From Parachlamydiales bacterium (lineage in GTDB: Bacteria; Chlamydiota; Chlamydiia; Chlamydiales; SM23-39): a stretch of 64,000 nucleotides of DNA. The DNA lies in the NCBI GenBank assembly GCA_019694475.1, contig JAIBBX010000005.1, positions 62,001-126,000 on the forward strand. The letters are read 5' to 3'. The notes under the pieces are model-generated. The model saw only the letters and a program-made list of their open reading frames with translations. It did no database searches and was not told the DNA's origin. Within the stretch, counting starts at the first letter, position 1. The number at the start of each line of letters is the position of its first letter. Below, piece after piece: positions 9,053 through 18,573 of this stretch. The translations under genes and the position numbers were made by a program.

Positions 9053-9346
9053 TTATTCGGATAGTTTTTGGATCAAGAATGTTTCCCGCACTTTCAGTTC
9101 ATCGAGTTCGAGTTGGTCCATCTGTATCTGGACCGCCAACATACTGTATTGCGGATCGGAAGAAGGGAGGTCATTGATGAAGGTTTTCATCATTCGAATG
9201 CGTTTATCTAGAAGGATTTGCTCTTCTTGATTCACGTCTAGCTCCTTTTGCATGAGTTCTTTACTGTCATGCGTTTGATGTACAAACGTTTGTTGTACTT
9301 CCGGTTTAGAAAAATCAGGAGCGTCTTTTTTTGAAAATGGTTGCAT
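9053..9346 (-). CDS. Small coiled-coil hypothetical protein (97 aa)
   Basis: A charged, helical protein (DVNQEEQILLDKRIRMMKTF; LAVQIQMDQLELDELKVRET) without signal peptide or recognised domain. I start it at the ATG at 9346; the frame is open to a TTG at 9367 but no ribosome site supports that. In composition it resembles its downstream neighbour at 8711, suggesting a pair of interacting small helical proteins, though this is inference. Confidence 0.6.
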   Translation of the reverse strand: MQPFSKKDAPDFSKPEVQQTFVHQTHDSKELMQKELDVNQEEQILLDKRIRMMKTFINDLPSSDPQYSMLAVQIQMDQLELDELKVRETFLIQKLSE

Positions 9347-9516
9347 AGACACAATTAGTTGGTACAACTTAATTATATTATATTTTGTTTATTCGTTACA
9401 TCGGAAAACGCAATCGAGTCATATTCAAGGGATTGAGTGAAAGTTTTTCTGTACCAAAAAAATGGTTCGATGCTAGTCTTTGGAATTCGCAATATTTTTA
9501 ACAAAACGGAGGCATT

Positions 9517-9696
9517 ATGCATCGTTATATTTTAGCATGTTTATTCTGTGTAGGTGCTGGATTCGCACAAGACGTTGTGACCCAGCCGCCTGTAGAAGTA
9601 TCTACAGACGAATCAGAAGTGGCGACAACGACCGATTCTCTGAACCTTTATCAGAATGGCAAGAAAGGTTGCGGCTGCGGCGGCAAACCAAAATAA
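9517..9696 (+). CDS. Tiny secreted peptide with Cys/Gly tail (59 aa)
   Basis: A strong ribosome site (CGGAGG, four bases before ATG) and a clear signal peptide (MHRYILACLFCVGAGFAQ) identify a gene below the usual length cut-off. The mature part is about 40 residues, acidic and Thr/Val-rich, ending in KKGCGCGGKPK, a compact two-Cys motif that could bind metal or carry a disulfide or lipid. A GC-rich hairpin follows seven bases after the stop. It lies directly upstream of, and in line with, the exported P-loop protein at 9742. No family recognised. Confidence 0.75.
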   Translation: MHRYILACLFCVGAGFAQDVVTQPPVEVSTDESEVATTTDSLNLYQNGKKGCGCGGKPK

Positions 9697-9702
9697 GGAA
9701 AA

Positions 9703-9721
9703 AGGGGGGCTCCGCCCCCCT
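9703..9721 (+). terminator. Terminator-like hairpin after the tiny secreted gene
   Basis: A stem of ggggggc / gcccccc with a three-base loop follows the stop at 9696. There is only a short T-rich stretch (cctttatat), so it may attenuate rather than end transcription into the next gene. Confidence 0.55.
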
Positions 9722-9741
9722 CCTTTATATAGGAGTAGAGC

Positions 9742-10638
9742 ATGCGCACATTTGTTTTAGCTTGTATGGCTTGCGTTGGATTGCAGGCGGAGCTTTTTTT
9801 CACTCCTCAGATGATTTCTAAACATCTTGAGACTTATACAGATTCGGAAATCGGGCTCATCGAAAAAGACCTTGCTGTTGTCCGAAGCGTTTGTTTGGAC
9901 GATACCCATAACCCGCAGACTCGATTCTATCTTGCGACAGCCGGTGCGCCAGGTGCTCGCAAAACAACGATTTTGGAAAGATTTATAGCGGCCCACCCCG
10001 AATATCAAGATGGTGTTTATTTAGATTTCGATCCAAGAACCTTAAAATTCATGGTGCATACTTATTATGCTCAGTCGCTTAACTCTTTTGCGATAGCCGA
10101 AACGAAAGACTATAGCCAAGTCATTAAGAAGGCTTATGACAAATGGCGGGCTGCTTCCAATTACATCGTTTTAACTCTTTTCGAAGAGGCGGCAGGTCTA
10201 GGAAGAAGCATTATCTTTGGCACCACTTCTACAGGCGCTCACATGCCGAGCTTTTATGCAAAGCTGAAAGAAAACGGCTACAAAATCGTTCTTCTCCTCT
10301 GCTCATGCCCTGATAGCGTTCGGAAGGAAGCGGTTGAGTATCGGAATGAGGTTGTCAGATTCTATCAATCTTCTCCTGAGGATGCAGTTTCTAAGGGTAA
10401 GTTCTTTCCGCAAAGATTCGGCGCTTATTTCGACTATGCCGATTTGATGTATTTTTATTGGAGCGATGATCTCTTTTCTCCGGAACGGCTCGCAGCTGTT
10501 TGGGAGAATGGGAAGCTTGAAATCGTTGATGCTGAGGCGATGCAGCGCTTTGCTGACAAATATGAAGCAGATCGGGCAGCTCTTGCTCTCGAGGGTCAAA
10601 TGATCCCCTCATTCGATAGCTACTTGTCCAAAAAATAG
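9742..10638 (+). CDS. Exported zeta-toxin-like P-loop kinase, effector candidate
   Basis: A signal peptide (MRTFVLACMACVGLQAELFF) precedes a domain that reads like a zeta-toxin/UNAG-kinase fold. It has a Walker A loop GAPGARKTTI at about residue 74, then VYLDFDPRTLKF in the position of the zeta substrate-binding acidic segment, a helical region ending in GLGRSIIFGTTSTG (matching the zeta strand that carries the EgT-type motif), and NGYKIVLLLCSCP before an Arg-containing helix. Zeta toxins phosphorylate UDP-N-acetylglucosamine in the cytoplasm; an exported copy, with no antitoxin gene beside it, suggests an enzyme acting outside the cell. Fold assignment is by motif only; another secreted nucleotide kinase is possible. 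The ribosome site is AGGAGT. Confidence 0.75.
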   Translation: MRTFVLACMACVGLQAELFFTPQMISKHLETYTDSEIGLIEKDLAVVRSVCLDDTHNPQTRFYLATAGAPGARKTTILERFIAAHPEYQDGVYLDFDPRTLKFMVHTYYAQSLNSFAIAETKDYSQVIKKAYDKWRAASNYIVLTLFEEAAGLGRSIIFGTTSTGAHMPSFYAKLKENGYKIVLLLCSCPDSVRKEAVEYRNEVVRFYQSSPEDAVSKGKFFPQRFGAYFDYADLMYFYWSDDLFSPERLAAVWENGKLEIVDAEAMQRFADKYEADRAALALEGQMIPSFDSYLSKK

Positions 10639-10654
10639 GGGGCTTTTAGCCCCC
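10638..10654. terminator. Bidirectional intrinsic terminator
   Basis: Stem gggggc / gccccc with loop tttta, followed by ccttt on the plus strand, between the convergent zeta-like gene and nrdB. It begins at the last base of the zeta-like stop codon. Confidence 0.65.
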
Positions 10655-10667
10655 CTTTCTTATAGAT

Positions 10668-11708
10668 TTAGTGCCAAGTCAGGTTCGATGCTGATTGGTA
10701 TTCTGTTACCCGGGTTTCGAAGAAGTTCTTCTCTTTACCAAGGTCGATCGTTTCGCTCATCCATGGGAATGGATTTTTCGACTTGTAGATCGCCTTCAGG
10801 CCGATCCTTTCAAAGCGCCGGTCCGCAATGTGCTGGACATAGTCTCTGAACATCGGAGCGGTTAGGCCCAAAATGCCTCTTGGAAGGCAATCTTTTGCAT
10901 AAGCAATCTCGAGCTCAACGGCCTCTTTGATCTTGTCGACAATCCGAGCCTGGAATTCTGGAGTCCAGATTTCTGGATTTTCCTCTTTGATTCCATTGAT
11001 CAGGTCGATCCCGAAATTGAGGTGGACCGTTTCATCGCGCAAAATGTATTGGAACTGTTCGCCAATTCCAACCATTTTGTTCTGTCTCAAGAAAGACAAA
11101 ATCATTACAAAGCCGCTATAGAAGAAAATCCCTTCCATGATGATGTAGTAGCCGATCAGGTTCTCCAAAAACTTTTGGGCTCCTTCAGGCGTCGCTGTGG
11201 AGAAGTGCGGGTCGAGCACTTCTTGCGTCAGCTGCATTTCAAACGCATCTTTATCATGGATTGTGTTCACTTCATTGTACATGTTGAACACTTCGCCATG
11301 ATCAAGAGTCAGCGATTCCACGATATAGAGGAATGCATGGGTATGGATCGCCTCCTCAAAAGCCTGTCTCAGTAAATACTGACGAGCTTCAGGGTTCGTC
11401 ACATGCCGGAAAATGGCGAGGACAATGTTGTTCCCCACCAAGCTTTCTGCGGTCGAGAAGAAGCCTAAGTTGCGCATGATAACGCGTCTTTCGTCTTCGC
11501 TCAAGGCATTCGATTTCCAAAGCTCGATATCTTTGCCCATCGGCACTTCGCTCGGCATCCAGTGGTTAGCGCACCCGTTTAAATAGTGCTCCCAAGCCCA
11601 CTTGTATTTCAGCGGCATCAGCTGGTTTACATCCACCGCATGGCAATTAATCAGTCTTTTTTCTGAAACTTTTACTCTTTTATCTGTATTTACTGGCAAC
11701 TTTCGCAT
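10668..11708 (-). CDS. nrdB: Ribonucleotide reductase small subunit, class Ic
   Basis: R2 subunit that supplies the oxidant for deoxyribonucleotide synthesis. The metal-ligand helix reads [10 protein letters not shown]: Glu119 and His122 are kept, but the residue four after the His, where E. coli R2 has its radical Tyr122, is Phe126. The Asp ligand of E. coli (Asp84) is Glu88 (STAESL). Both changes are the hallmark of the Mn/Fe class Ic enzyme first known from Chlamydia. The start lies inside the nrdA coding end (19-bp overlap), so the two are translated together. The 346-residue length matches the chlamydial protein. Confidence 0.97.
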   Translation of the reverse strand: MRKLPVNTDKRVKVSEKRLINCHAVDVNQLMPLKYKWAWEHYLNGCANHWMPSEVPMGKDIELWKSNALSEDERRVIMRNLGFFSTAESLVGNNIVLAIFRHVTNPEARQYLLRQAFEEAIHTHAFLYIVESLTLDHGEVFNMYNEVNTIHDKDAFEMQLTQEVLDPHFSTATPEGAQKFLENLIGYYIIMEGIFFYSGFVMILSFLRQNKMVGIGEQFQYILRDETVHLNFGIDLINGIKEENPEIWTPEFQARIVDKIKEAVELEIAYAKDCLPRGILGLTAPMFRDYVQHIADRRFERIGLKAIYKSKNPFPWMSETIDLGKEKNFFETRVTEYQSASNLTWH

Positions 11709-14700
11709 GCTTCACCTAAATTACAAGCTTTTGGTTTGTCTTCTCTTTCTACAACAATATTGTTTGAAGCAGATTTGTTTTTCATCCAACGGGGTTGAAT
11801 GCCTCGTTTATTGACATCCATCGACGATTTTTCAATCTGAGTTGCGCCGAGAGAGCGGAGGTAATAGTGGGTCTTTAGACCTTTTTCCCAGCCGAGCATG
11901 TACATTTGATGCAGCTTTTTGCCGCTTGGCTCAGCCAAGTAGAGGTTCAGAGATTGTCCCATATCGATCCATTTTTGTCTGCGGGCAGCGCATTCGATGA
12001 GCCACTCGGGTTCGATTTCAAAAGCGTTGAGGAAGATGTTTTTAATCTCTTCCGGAATCCGCTCAATTTCTCGGATCGAGCCGTCAAAATACTTGAGATC
12101 ATCGATCATCTCTTCGTCCCAAAGATTATTTGCTTTGAGTTTTTCGACGAGATACGGATTAACGACAGTGAATTCTCCTGAGAGGTTGGATTTTACAAAC
12201 AGGTGTTTATAAATCGGTTCATTAGACGGAATGACTCCAGTAATATTGGCGATCGTTGCCGTTGGAGCAATCGCCATTGTGTTGGAGTTGCGCATTCCAT
12301 GTTTTTTCACAGCAGCGCGTACATGGGCCCAGTTCATTTGGCCAGACCGGTCGACATCCACTTTAACGCCCCGCTCTTTTTCAAGCAGTTCGATTGTGTC
12401 GATCGGCAAATAGCCTCTCTCCCACTTTGAACCTTTATACGTTTCATAGGTGCCCCGTTCTTGAGCAAGCTCCGTCGATGCGAGGATCGCATAGTAGGAG
12501 ATCATCTCCATGCTCTTATCGGAGAAGGCTACCGCCTCATGGCTTGCGTAGCTGATATTTTGGATATAGAGCGCGTCTTGGAAGCCCATGAATCCAAGGC
12601 CGATCGGACGGTGGCGCAGGTTCGAATTTCTCGCCTCAATTGTCGGATAGAAGTTGATGTCGATCACGTTGTCGAGCATCCGGATCGCGGTCCGAACTGT
12701 CGATGCGACAAGTTTTTCATCGAGCCCTTTTTCGGTCACGTGTTTGGCCAAATTGACCGATCCCAAGTTGCAAACAGCCGTCTCATCAGCCGATGAGTTG
12801 AGCAAGATCTCGGTGCAGAGGTTGGAAGAATGGACAACCCCTACGTGATCTTGCGGCGAACGGATGTTCGATGGATCTTTGAAGGTAATCCAAGGATGGC
12901 CCGTTTCAAAGAGCATGCTGAGCATTTTGCGCCAAAGCTGGAGCGCTTCAACTTTTTTATGCAGCTTAAGTTTGCCCTCTTCGACGAGTTTTTCATATTC
13001 GCAGTACCGTTTTTCAAAAGCTGCGCCATATAGATCATGGAGATCAGGCACATCGCTTGGGCTGAAAAGCGTCCACATGCCGCCTTCGCGAACCCGTTTC
13101 ATGAAGAGATCGGGGATCCAGTTGGCGGTGTTCATATCATGGGTGCGCCGTCTTTCGTCGCCCGTATTTTTTCTCAGTTCCAAAAAGTCTTCGATGTCGA
13201 GGTGCCATGTTTCCAGATAGGCGCACATTGCTCCTTTGCGCTTTCCGCCCTGGTTCACCGCAACAGCTGTGTCGTTGGCCACTTTGAGGAATGGGATGAC
13301 GCCTTGAGAAGTACCATTGGTTCCTTTAATGCGCGCACCCGTGGCTCGGACGTTCGTCCAGTCGTTGCCGATGCCGCCCGCCCATTTAGAAAGTTGCGCA
13401 TCGTCTGCGATCACTTTGAAAATGTGATGCAGATCGTCCATAACGGTCGATAAATAGCACGAGCTCAGCTGTGAATGGAGTGTTCCCGAGTTAAAGAGTG
13501 TCGGGGTGCTGGAGGTAAAGTAGAATTGGGAAAGAACATTATAGAATTCAATCGCCCGTTTATTTTTCTGCTCTCCTTCGTTGAGCGCAAGGCCCATCGC
13601 AACCCGCATCCAGAAAATTTGCGGTGTCTCAAGCCGTTTTTGTTCGTGGTGGATGAAATAGCGGTCATAGAGAGTTTGGAGTCCGAGGTAGGAGAAAAGA
13701 TCATCCCGCGCCAGATCCATCGCAGCGCCAAGCTCATCGAGATCGAAATCGAGCAATTTCGGCGAAACCCGGTCATAAGAAATGGCTTTCTTGATGTACT
13801 TTTTGAAATAACTGCGATGCGCTTTCGGCAGCGTGGAATCAGAGGCAGGAAGGCCGATCGTCTCGCGGTAGACCACGTCAAGGAGGAGACGAGAGGCTAC
13901 CTGAGAATAAGCCGGTTCTTTTTCGATCTTCGATTTTGCAGCGAAAATATTGGCAAGATCGACCTCTTGCTCTTTCATGCCGACATAGTATTGTGAAATC
14001 GCAGTTTCAAGCGTTTCATCGACAGAAACAAGGTTTTCCAGTCCGCGGCAGGCAAAAGCAATCTTGCTCTTCAGCATGATCTCGGTCAGTATCATTTTGC
14101 CGCTATCGACCGTCGCAATTTCAAATTGGCGCACCGGAGCCGATTCATCGACCACTGCTGGAATGATTGTTTGATTCTTGAATTTTTCAGCGCGATAAAG
14201 AATATAGTGTTTGGCTACATCGAAATACTTTTCAGACATGAGTTCCCGTTCGATCCGGTCTTCGATCATGTCGATGTAAAGCATGTCGCCCTTCCCAGAA
14301 AGCTCAACCATCTCTCCCACAATTTTTTGGGTCAGGCCGTTCACTGCCCCAACCACATCATCGGGTGTTTGCTCTTCAATGGCTCTTGCTCTTCGGAAAG
14401 CTCTCTCAATCGAGGAGGCGATCTTCATCGGATTGAAACGAGCTGGGGTCGTTTTGTCTCTGCGGTAAATTTTGAGGTTTTGAACCGAGCCTTCCCGCTC
14501 GAGCTTGCGATTGTCTCTATAAATAATATAGTCGCGGGCAACATCATGGAATCCGTTTTTCATCAGCGTCACTTCGACAACGTCTTGAATCCCTTCAACG
14601 GTTAAACAGGCACCTTTAGATGCCAAGCTCAAAACTTGCTTCACAACCAAATCGGTCATCTTGTTGGCGCTTTCTAACTGCTCTGTATCTAGGGCTTCCG

Positions 14701-14884
14701 CCTTTTTTGTGTCGCGAAAGGCTGCTTCGATCGCCTTCAAAATCCTCTCTCTTCTAAATGGAACTAGCGTGCCGTTTCGTTTGACGACTGTATATCCAGT
14801 CTCTTTTCCTTTTTTAGACCCGCCCGATTTGGGAGTCTCTTCTAAAAACGATGTTGTAGTATCGTTTGATGTTTGTCTTTTCAT
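11690..14884 (-). CDS. nrdA: Ribonucleotide reductase large subunit
   Basis: Class I alpha subunit, which reduces ribonucleoside diphosphates. Near the N terminus are two ATP-cone allosteric domains (around [20 protein letters not shown] and [20 protein letters not shown]). The catalytic barrel has its active-site cysteines in [21 protein letters not shown] and [11 protein letters not shown], and the flexible tail ends in [11 protein letters not shown], the dithiol that recharges the active site. I start at the ATG at 14884, preceded by AGGGGC; the frame continues to a GTG at 14968, but that codon lies inside the downstream NrdR-like box and has no ribosome site. Tandem with nrdB. Length 1,064 aa. 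Confidence 0.96.
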   Translation of the reverse strand: MKRQTSNDTTTSFLEETPKSGGSKKGKETGYTVVKRNGTLVPFRRERILKAIEAAFRDTKKAEALDTEQLESANKMTDLVVKQVLSLASKGACLTVEGIQDVVEVTLMKNGFHDVARDYIIYRDNRKLEREGSVQNLKIYRRDKTTPARFNPMKIASSIERAFRRARAIEEQTPDDVVGAVNGLTQKIVGEMVELSGKGDMLYIDMIEDRIERELMSEKYFDVAKHYILYRAEKFKNQTIIPAVVDESAPVRQFEIATVDSGKMILTEIMLKSKIAFACRGLENLVSVDETLETAISQYYVGMKEQEVDLANIFAAKSKIEKEPAYSQVASRLLLDVVYRETIGLPASDSTLPKAHRSYFKKYIKKAISYDRVSPKLLDFDLDELGAAMDLARDDLFSYLGLQTLYDRYFIHHEQKRLETPQIFWMRVAMGLALNEGEQKNKRAIEFYNVLSQFYFTSSTPTLFNSGTLHSQLSSCYLSTVMDDLHHIFKVIADDAQLSKWAGGIGNDWTNVRATGARIKGTNGTSQGVIPFLKVANDTAVAVNQGGKRKGAMCAYLETWHLDIEDFLELRKNTGDERRRTHDMNTANWIPDLFMKRVREGGMWTLFSPSDVPDLHDLYGAAFEKRYCEYEKLVEEGKLKLHKKVEALQLWRKMLSMLFETGHPWITFKDPSNIRSPQDHVGVVHSSNLCTEILLNSSADETAVCNLGSVNLAKHVTEKGLDEKLVASTVRTAIRMLDNVIDINFYPTIEARNSNLRHRPIGLGFMGFQDALYIQNISYASHEAVAFSDKSMEMISYYAILASTELAQERGTYETYKGSKWERGYLPIDTIELLEKERGVKVDVDRSGQMNWAHVRAAVKKHGMRNSNTMAIAPTATIANITGVIPSNEPIYKHLFVKSNLSGEFTVVNPYLVEKLKANNLWDEEMIDDLKYFDGSIREIERIPEEIKNIFLNAFEIEPEWLIECAARRQKWIDMGQSLNLYLAEPSGKKLHQMYMLGWEKGLKTHYYLRSLGATQIEKSSMDVNKRGIQPRWMKNKSASNNIVVEREDKPKACNLGEACESCQ

Positions 14885-14967
14885 ATTTGCCCCTAAATTA
14901 TCGCCCCTAAATCTCAAAAAACTATCAATTCTGGGTGCTTTTCTTATTTTAGTCGTTTTTGCCGTCA

Positions 14968-15016
14968 CTACTAGATCTGGTAGATAACGACGCCATCAAC
15001 ACACTATATATTGTAG
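14968..15016 (-). promoter_or_regulatory. Candidate NrdR-box pair upstream of nrdAB
   Basis: Positions 15001-15016 (acactatatattgtag) match the NrdR-box consensus acaCwATATaTwGtgt almost perfectly. A weaker, nearly palindromic second site (ctactagatctggtag) is at 14968-14983. Their centres are 33 bp apart, close to the roughly three-turn spacing usual for NrdR pairs. This would place nrdAB under repression by the ATP/dATP-sensing NrdR; the nrdR gene itself is not in the window. Confidence 0.65.
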
Positions 15017-15057
15017 TTTACACTTTCGTGTCCAGAAAAAAAACAGAAAAAAGAAAA

Positions 15058-15080
15058 GCCCCCCAAAGAAAGCGGGGGGC
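15058..15080 (-). terminator. Intrinsic terminator of the gene at 15092
   Basis: On the minus strand a ggggggc / gcccccc stem is followed by a long T-rich run (cttttcttttttctg), a standard terminator just past the stop of the secreted protein gene. It also separates that gene from nrdA. Confidence 0.8.
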
Positions 15081-15091
15081 AAGAAGAAATT

Positions 15092-15640
15092 TTAACGAGC
15101 GTCGTTCAGGACTTGGGTCCAAACAGCGCGGTTATATTCGGTCTGAACAGCTGTGGTCAGATACAAGATAAAGGTTGACGAATCTCCTTTTCGGAAATAA
15201 CGGGCATATCCATGCATGACATCCACAGATCCATCATTGAGTTCGTATTCTAGAAAAGCTTCATCTCCAAAATCTTCAAATTGGAGAAGGGTCAGTCTGT
15301 GATTTGGCAGATACTGATTTAGATTTTCATCGAGATGTTCTTGAAAAGTGGCGAGAGTGTCAGGTTCGTCATCCTTTTCATCGTCATCGAGGGGATGTTG
15401 CATTGCAATTACTACTTCAAGAGCATCTCCTTCTCTGTGGGTTAAGAGTTTGAATTGGCAATCGCAGCATTCTTCTTCATCTTCTTCAGGAGCAAAGAAA
15501 GCTTTAGCGCTCCCTTTTTCCATCAGAACCTTCCAATCGTAATTGGATGCAGGAAACTGGAATTCCACGTTTCCGATCGATTCAGCAGATAAATGCGCAC
15601 CCCATAGACAAGCGGCGCAAATCCAGATTGTTTTTAGCAT
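15092..15640 (-). CDS. Secreted acidic protein of unknown function (182 aa)
   Basis: A signal peptide (MLKTIWICAACLWGAHLSAES) with an upstream ctGGAGtg ribosome site is followed by a strongly acidic region with clustered cysteines (EEDEEECCDCQFK) and a second acidic loop (DDDEKDDEPDT). The rest alternates beta-strands and helices and resembles no family I can name. The cysteines and acidic clusters could bind metal, but that is a guess. It is monocistronic, with its own terminator. Confidence 0.75.
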   Translation of the reverse strand: MLKTIWICAACLWGAHLSAESIGNVEFQFPASNYDWKVLMEKGSAKAFFAPEEDEEECCDCQFKLLTHREGDALEVVIAMQHPLDDDEKDDEPDTLATFQEHLDENLNQYLPNHRLTLLQFEDFGDEAFLEYELNDGSVDVMHGYARYFRKGDSSTFILYLTTAVQTEYNRAVWTQVLNDAR

Positions 15641-15713
15641 ATCACACTCCAGTTTAAGGATTTTTGAAGGCTGATATGGTAAGAGGAAAAAGAATTTTTG
15701 GAAATCGGAATCT

Positions 15714-17537
15714 TTATGATGGCTCTAAAAACGCGTTTATTTTAGCCATGAATTTGTCCCAGAAACGATCCTGAATCGCGCCATCGATTCTGGTGCGGTC
15801 TCCAGATGTATAAAATGCAAGCCAGTTCCGGTCTGTTTCAGTGATCTTATCTTCTTGTTTGAAAGTTTTTAGCCATCTCAGGTATTCATATCGGTTATAA
15901 TCTTGACGATCGTTTGCAGGTAGACTTACTATCGCCTCATCTTTCGCTTTTCTCATCAACAACCATAAAGGCGAGCCGTCTTCAAATGCCTTTGGTTCTG
16001 TTTCCATCGATGCGAATCGATAGATCTCTTTTAAGGTTTTTCCGGCTTGGGCAAATTTTTTAAGAACAATAGCTAAAGCTTTTGCGTTGATTGCTGCTTG
16101 CTCGATCAATCCCATTTTTAAAGTTCTTTGATAAATTTGCTCGGGATTGAGGGATCGGATGAATTCGATGCTTTCATGGCATAAAGGAGCGTTGGCTCTA
16201 TCGTGATCGAAAATACTTCGGATTCTCTGAAGCCGATAGGGTAAAATCGAGTCGTGGTCGATCGGAATCAAGTGAAAGCTTCCATCCAATTCGCTTGTTC
16301 TGAAGAGAATGTTATTTGTGTTTCGATCTTCATTATAAAAGAGAAGGTCGAGAAGCCCAACTTTTTGAAATTCTCTAAGCGGAACTTGACCTAATTCATG
16401 GACCTGAGAAAAATTATAGGCTCTTTCAAAAGGAAGCAATCCATCAGTAAGAAATTCTGGATGCAATTCTGTTGCGCTTTTAGCATTCGTGACAAGAGCT
16501 TGCAGGTATCCTCTTTTTTCGATTGCTCTAGAAGGGCAGTCTCTATTCGGACAATCAGGATCGAAAAATTTGTCGCTTGTTAAACTCGTGATAAGCCCTT
16601 CAGGCGTTCTTGCGAAGCAGCCCTGGTCATATTCGAGGAAAAGTTGTTGTCTTAAGTGCTGTCTTCCTTGTTCAAAACTGCTCATTTGGTGAAAATGGAT
16701 CATGTCATCCGATGGAGGAATTCTCTGCGACATGGGCGTGCCAGGCTTGCTTTTGTCCCAAGCTTTAAAAAATGCGATGGAATTCCCTTGTTTATCAATC
16801 ACTTGATAAACTTCTGATTCTGGAGATGCCGCTTCGATCCGTCCTCCCTGTGCAAGCGCTGCTTGAACTCGAAAGTATAATTCTTCTTGGCTTTCCTTTA
16901 AGCTTGCGCAAGATGCCTCAAAATAGGGCGACTCGCAATCGTACCCCTTCATAGAGTGGCCTTCTGCTCCTGGAAGAATTTGGAAATCTCGGACCCAATG
17001 GACGGCTTTTTTCATCCAATTATAAGTGCTCGCAAGAGTTTGACGCGTTTGATGGACAGCTCCCATAAGAGATAAGGCGTGCGCCGCGAAATGCTTCGTT
17101 GCTTGCCATCGATTTCCTGAAGAATGATGAAAAGCCTTCTTGATGCCAGCTGCCGATTCTTTTGCAACAAGAGCTAATCGAGTCAAATCCCATACTTGGC
17201 TGACGATGGGGATTCTTCTCATTAAGGCGTTAAAAGGGATGGTGCTAAGGCAGGTTGCAATGAAAGCCCCTTTTTCCCAAGCTGTTTTCGGCCCTCTGGC
17301 CTGATAGGCCTGGTAGCTCAAACCAAGGTCCGCTGCAATTTCAACCCCGCAAAGAGCCGCTTGCGCAAGACCCGCTGTCTGCAGGGCTAGAGCCGGTTGA
17401 ATAAGATAGTCGTAAGTCATTCTCAATGAGCTGAGTGCAGCGAAAACCGCTTTCGATGTAGGAACCTCTAAAGGATTTTTTTCCTTTCTTTGAGGGGCGG
17501 TATGAGAAGTTGGTCTGTCTAATGTAATTGAAGTCAT
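15714..17537 (-). CDS. PI3/4-kinase-like protein with N-terminal hydrophobic region, effector candidate
   Basis: Residues 1-190 hold a basic N terminus and several hydrophobic helices. Residues about 235-440 carry the features of type II phosphatidylinositol 4-kinase-like enzymes: a strand with the likely ATP-binding Lys258 (SIAFFKAW), the catalytic loop Asp404-Arg-Asn406-x-x-Asn409 (YNEDRNTNNILF) and the metal-binding IDHD at 426-429 in place of the usual IDNG or DFG. Bacterial proteins of this type are usually delivered to host cells to change phosphoinositides or to phosphorylate proteins; no transport signal can be proved here. A very AT-rich upstream region containing TTATTGATTTTTA precedes the ATG. 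The kinase call rests on motifs alone; HipA-like or protein-kinase activity is an alternative. Confidence 0.75.
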   Translation of the reverse strand: MTSITLDRPTSHTAPQRKEKNPLEVPTSKAVFAALSSLRMTYDYLIQPALALQTAGLAQAALCGVEIAADLGLSYQAYQARGPKTAWEKGAFIATCLSTIPFNALMRRIPIVSQVWDLTRLALVAKESAAGIKKAFHHSSGNRWQATKHFAAHALSLMGAVHQTRQTLASTYNWMKKAVHWVRDFQILPGAEGHSMKGYDCESPYFEASCASLKESQEELYFRVQAALAQGGRIEAASPESEVYQVIDKQGNSIAFFKAWDKSKPGTPMSQRIPPSDDMIHFHQMSSFEQGRQHLRQQLFLEYDQGCFARTPEGLITSLTSDKFFDPDCPNRDCPSRAIEKRGYLQALVTNAKSATELHPEFLTDGLLPFERAYNFSQVHELGQVPLREFQKVGLLDLLFYNEDRNTNNILFRTSELDGSFHLIPIDHDSILPYRLQRIRSIFDHDRANAPLCHESIEFIRSLNPEQIYQRTLKMGLIEQAAINAKALAIVLKKFAQAGKTLKEIYRFASMETEPKAFEDGSPLWLLMRKAKDEAIVSLPANDRQDYNRYEYLRWLKTFKQEDKITETDRNWLAFYTSGDRTRIDGAIQDRFWDKFMAKINAFLEPS

Positions 17538-17667
17538 GTTTGTCGAAATATTTTATTTTAAAATTTAATAAAAATCAATAAAAGTAATTATTTTATATAT
17601 TAAATTATTTAATTACATTGTTTGTCGGAATTTGTGTATATATGAGTCAATATGCTATTTTAAGTTT

Positions 17668-18513
17668 ATGAAAAGGGTGTATCTAGTTCCCAATATCATT
17701 ACTGCATTCGGTCTTGCTTGCGGGCTATTTGTGATTTTTAAGATCAATATGGTCGAGCCTGGCAGCGGCGACTATGAGGTTGTGAGAACTTCGGCGATCC
17801 TTCTTCTTGTTGCAGCATTGGCAGATTTTATTGATGGGGCGCTTGCGCGGGCTATCCATGCCGAATCAGAGTTTGGTTTTGTATTCGACACGCTGGCCGA
17901 TGCGGTTTCTTTTGGCGTGGCTCCTTCTGTGCTGATGCTGAAAACCTTGACGTTAGAACAGGGGAGTTTTCTATCGTTTTTTGGCGCTACGGGCGCGATG
18001 GTCTATTCGCTTTGCGGAGTCCTTCGCCTAGTACGTTTCAATGTAAAAGCAGCGGAGGCTAAAGGCAATGTGGAACTACAAGCTGCTCAGAAGAAGAATT
18101 TTACCGGATTGCCCATTCCGGCAGCAGCAGCAGCAGCTATTTCTGCGAATCTCTTTTTCCTTTCTCCATTATTTCAAAAATGGATCGATTTCGCTCAGGC
18201 GGATCGAGCGATTACACTTTCCTGCATCATGATTTTCTTGGGGTATCTCATGGTCTGCAGGCTCAAATTCCCAAGCCTCAAAGTGCTCCACCTTCGGATC
18301 CCGTCCTTTCATCTTGCTTTTCTTTCTGTGGTGGTAGCAGTATTTGTCCTTTACGGAATTCTCTATTTCTTTGCCGAAGTTCTTGTTCTTTTTGCTTGGA
18401 GCTATATCATTCTTGCTCTGATTCTTTCGCTTATTAGATTCATCATGGGTAAAAAATCAAAAACTCTTGAAGACTTTGATCCTGAGCCAGACGACTTTGA
18501 ACATTTAGAATAA
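17668..18513 (+). CDS. pssA: CDP-diacylglycerol-serine O-phosphatidyltransferase
   Basis: Makes phosphatidylserine from CDP-diacylglycerol and serine in the inner membrane. The CDP-alcohol phosphatidyltransferase signature D-x2-DG-x2-AR-x8-G-x3-D-x3-D is complete in DFIDGALARAIHAESEFGF plus the following FDTLAD. About seven hydrophobic segments surround it. I start at the ATG at 17668 (MKRVYLVPN), where the family begins; the frame is open back to a TTG at 17632. Gene order beside nrdAB and rmuC agrees with Chlamydia. Confidence 0.93.
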   Translation: MKRVYLVPNIITAFGLACGLFVIFKINMVEPGSGDYEVVRTSAILLLVAALADFIDGALARAIHAESEFGFVFDTLADAVSFGVAPSVLMLKTLTLEQGSFLSFFGATGAMVYSLCGVLRLVRFNVKAAEAKGNVELQAAQKKNFTGLPIPAAAAAAISANLFFLSPLFQKWIDFAQADRAITLSCIMIFLGYLMVCRLKFPSLKVLHLRIPSFHLAFLSVVVAVFVLYGILYFFAEVLVLFAWSYIILALILSLIRFIMGKKSKTLEDFDPEPDDFEHLE

Positions 18514-18521
18514 CAGAGATA

Positions 18522-18557
18522 TCGCCGCATTTTAGAGGGTGTCCACTTATGCGGCGA
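18522..18557. terminator. Possible bidirectional terminator
   Basis: A 9-bp stem (tcgccgcat / atgcggcga) with an 18-base loop lies between the convergent pssA gene and the membrane protein gene at 18574. The large loop and lack of a T-run make this a weak call. Confidence 0.4.
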
Positions 18558-18573
18558 ATTCTAAAGCAATTTC

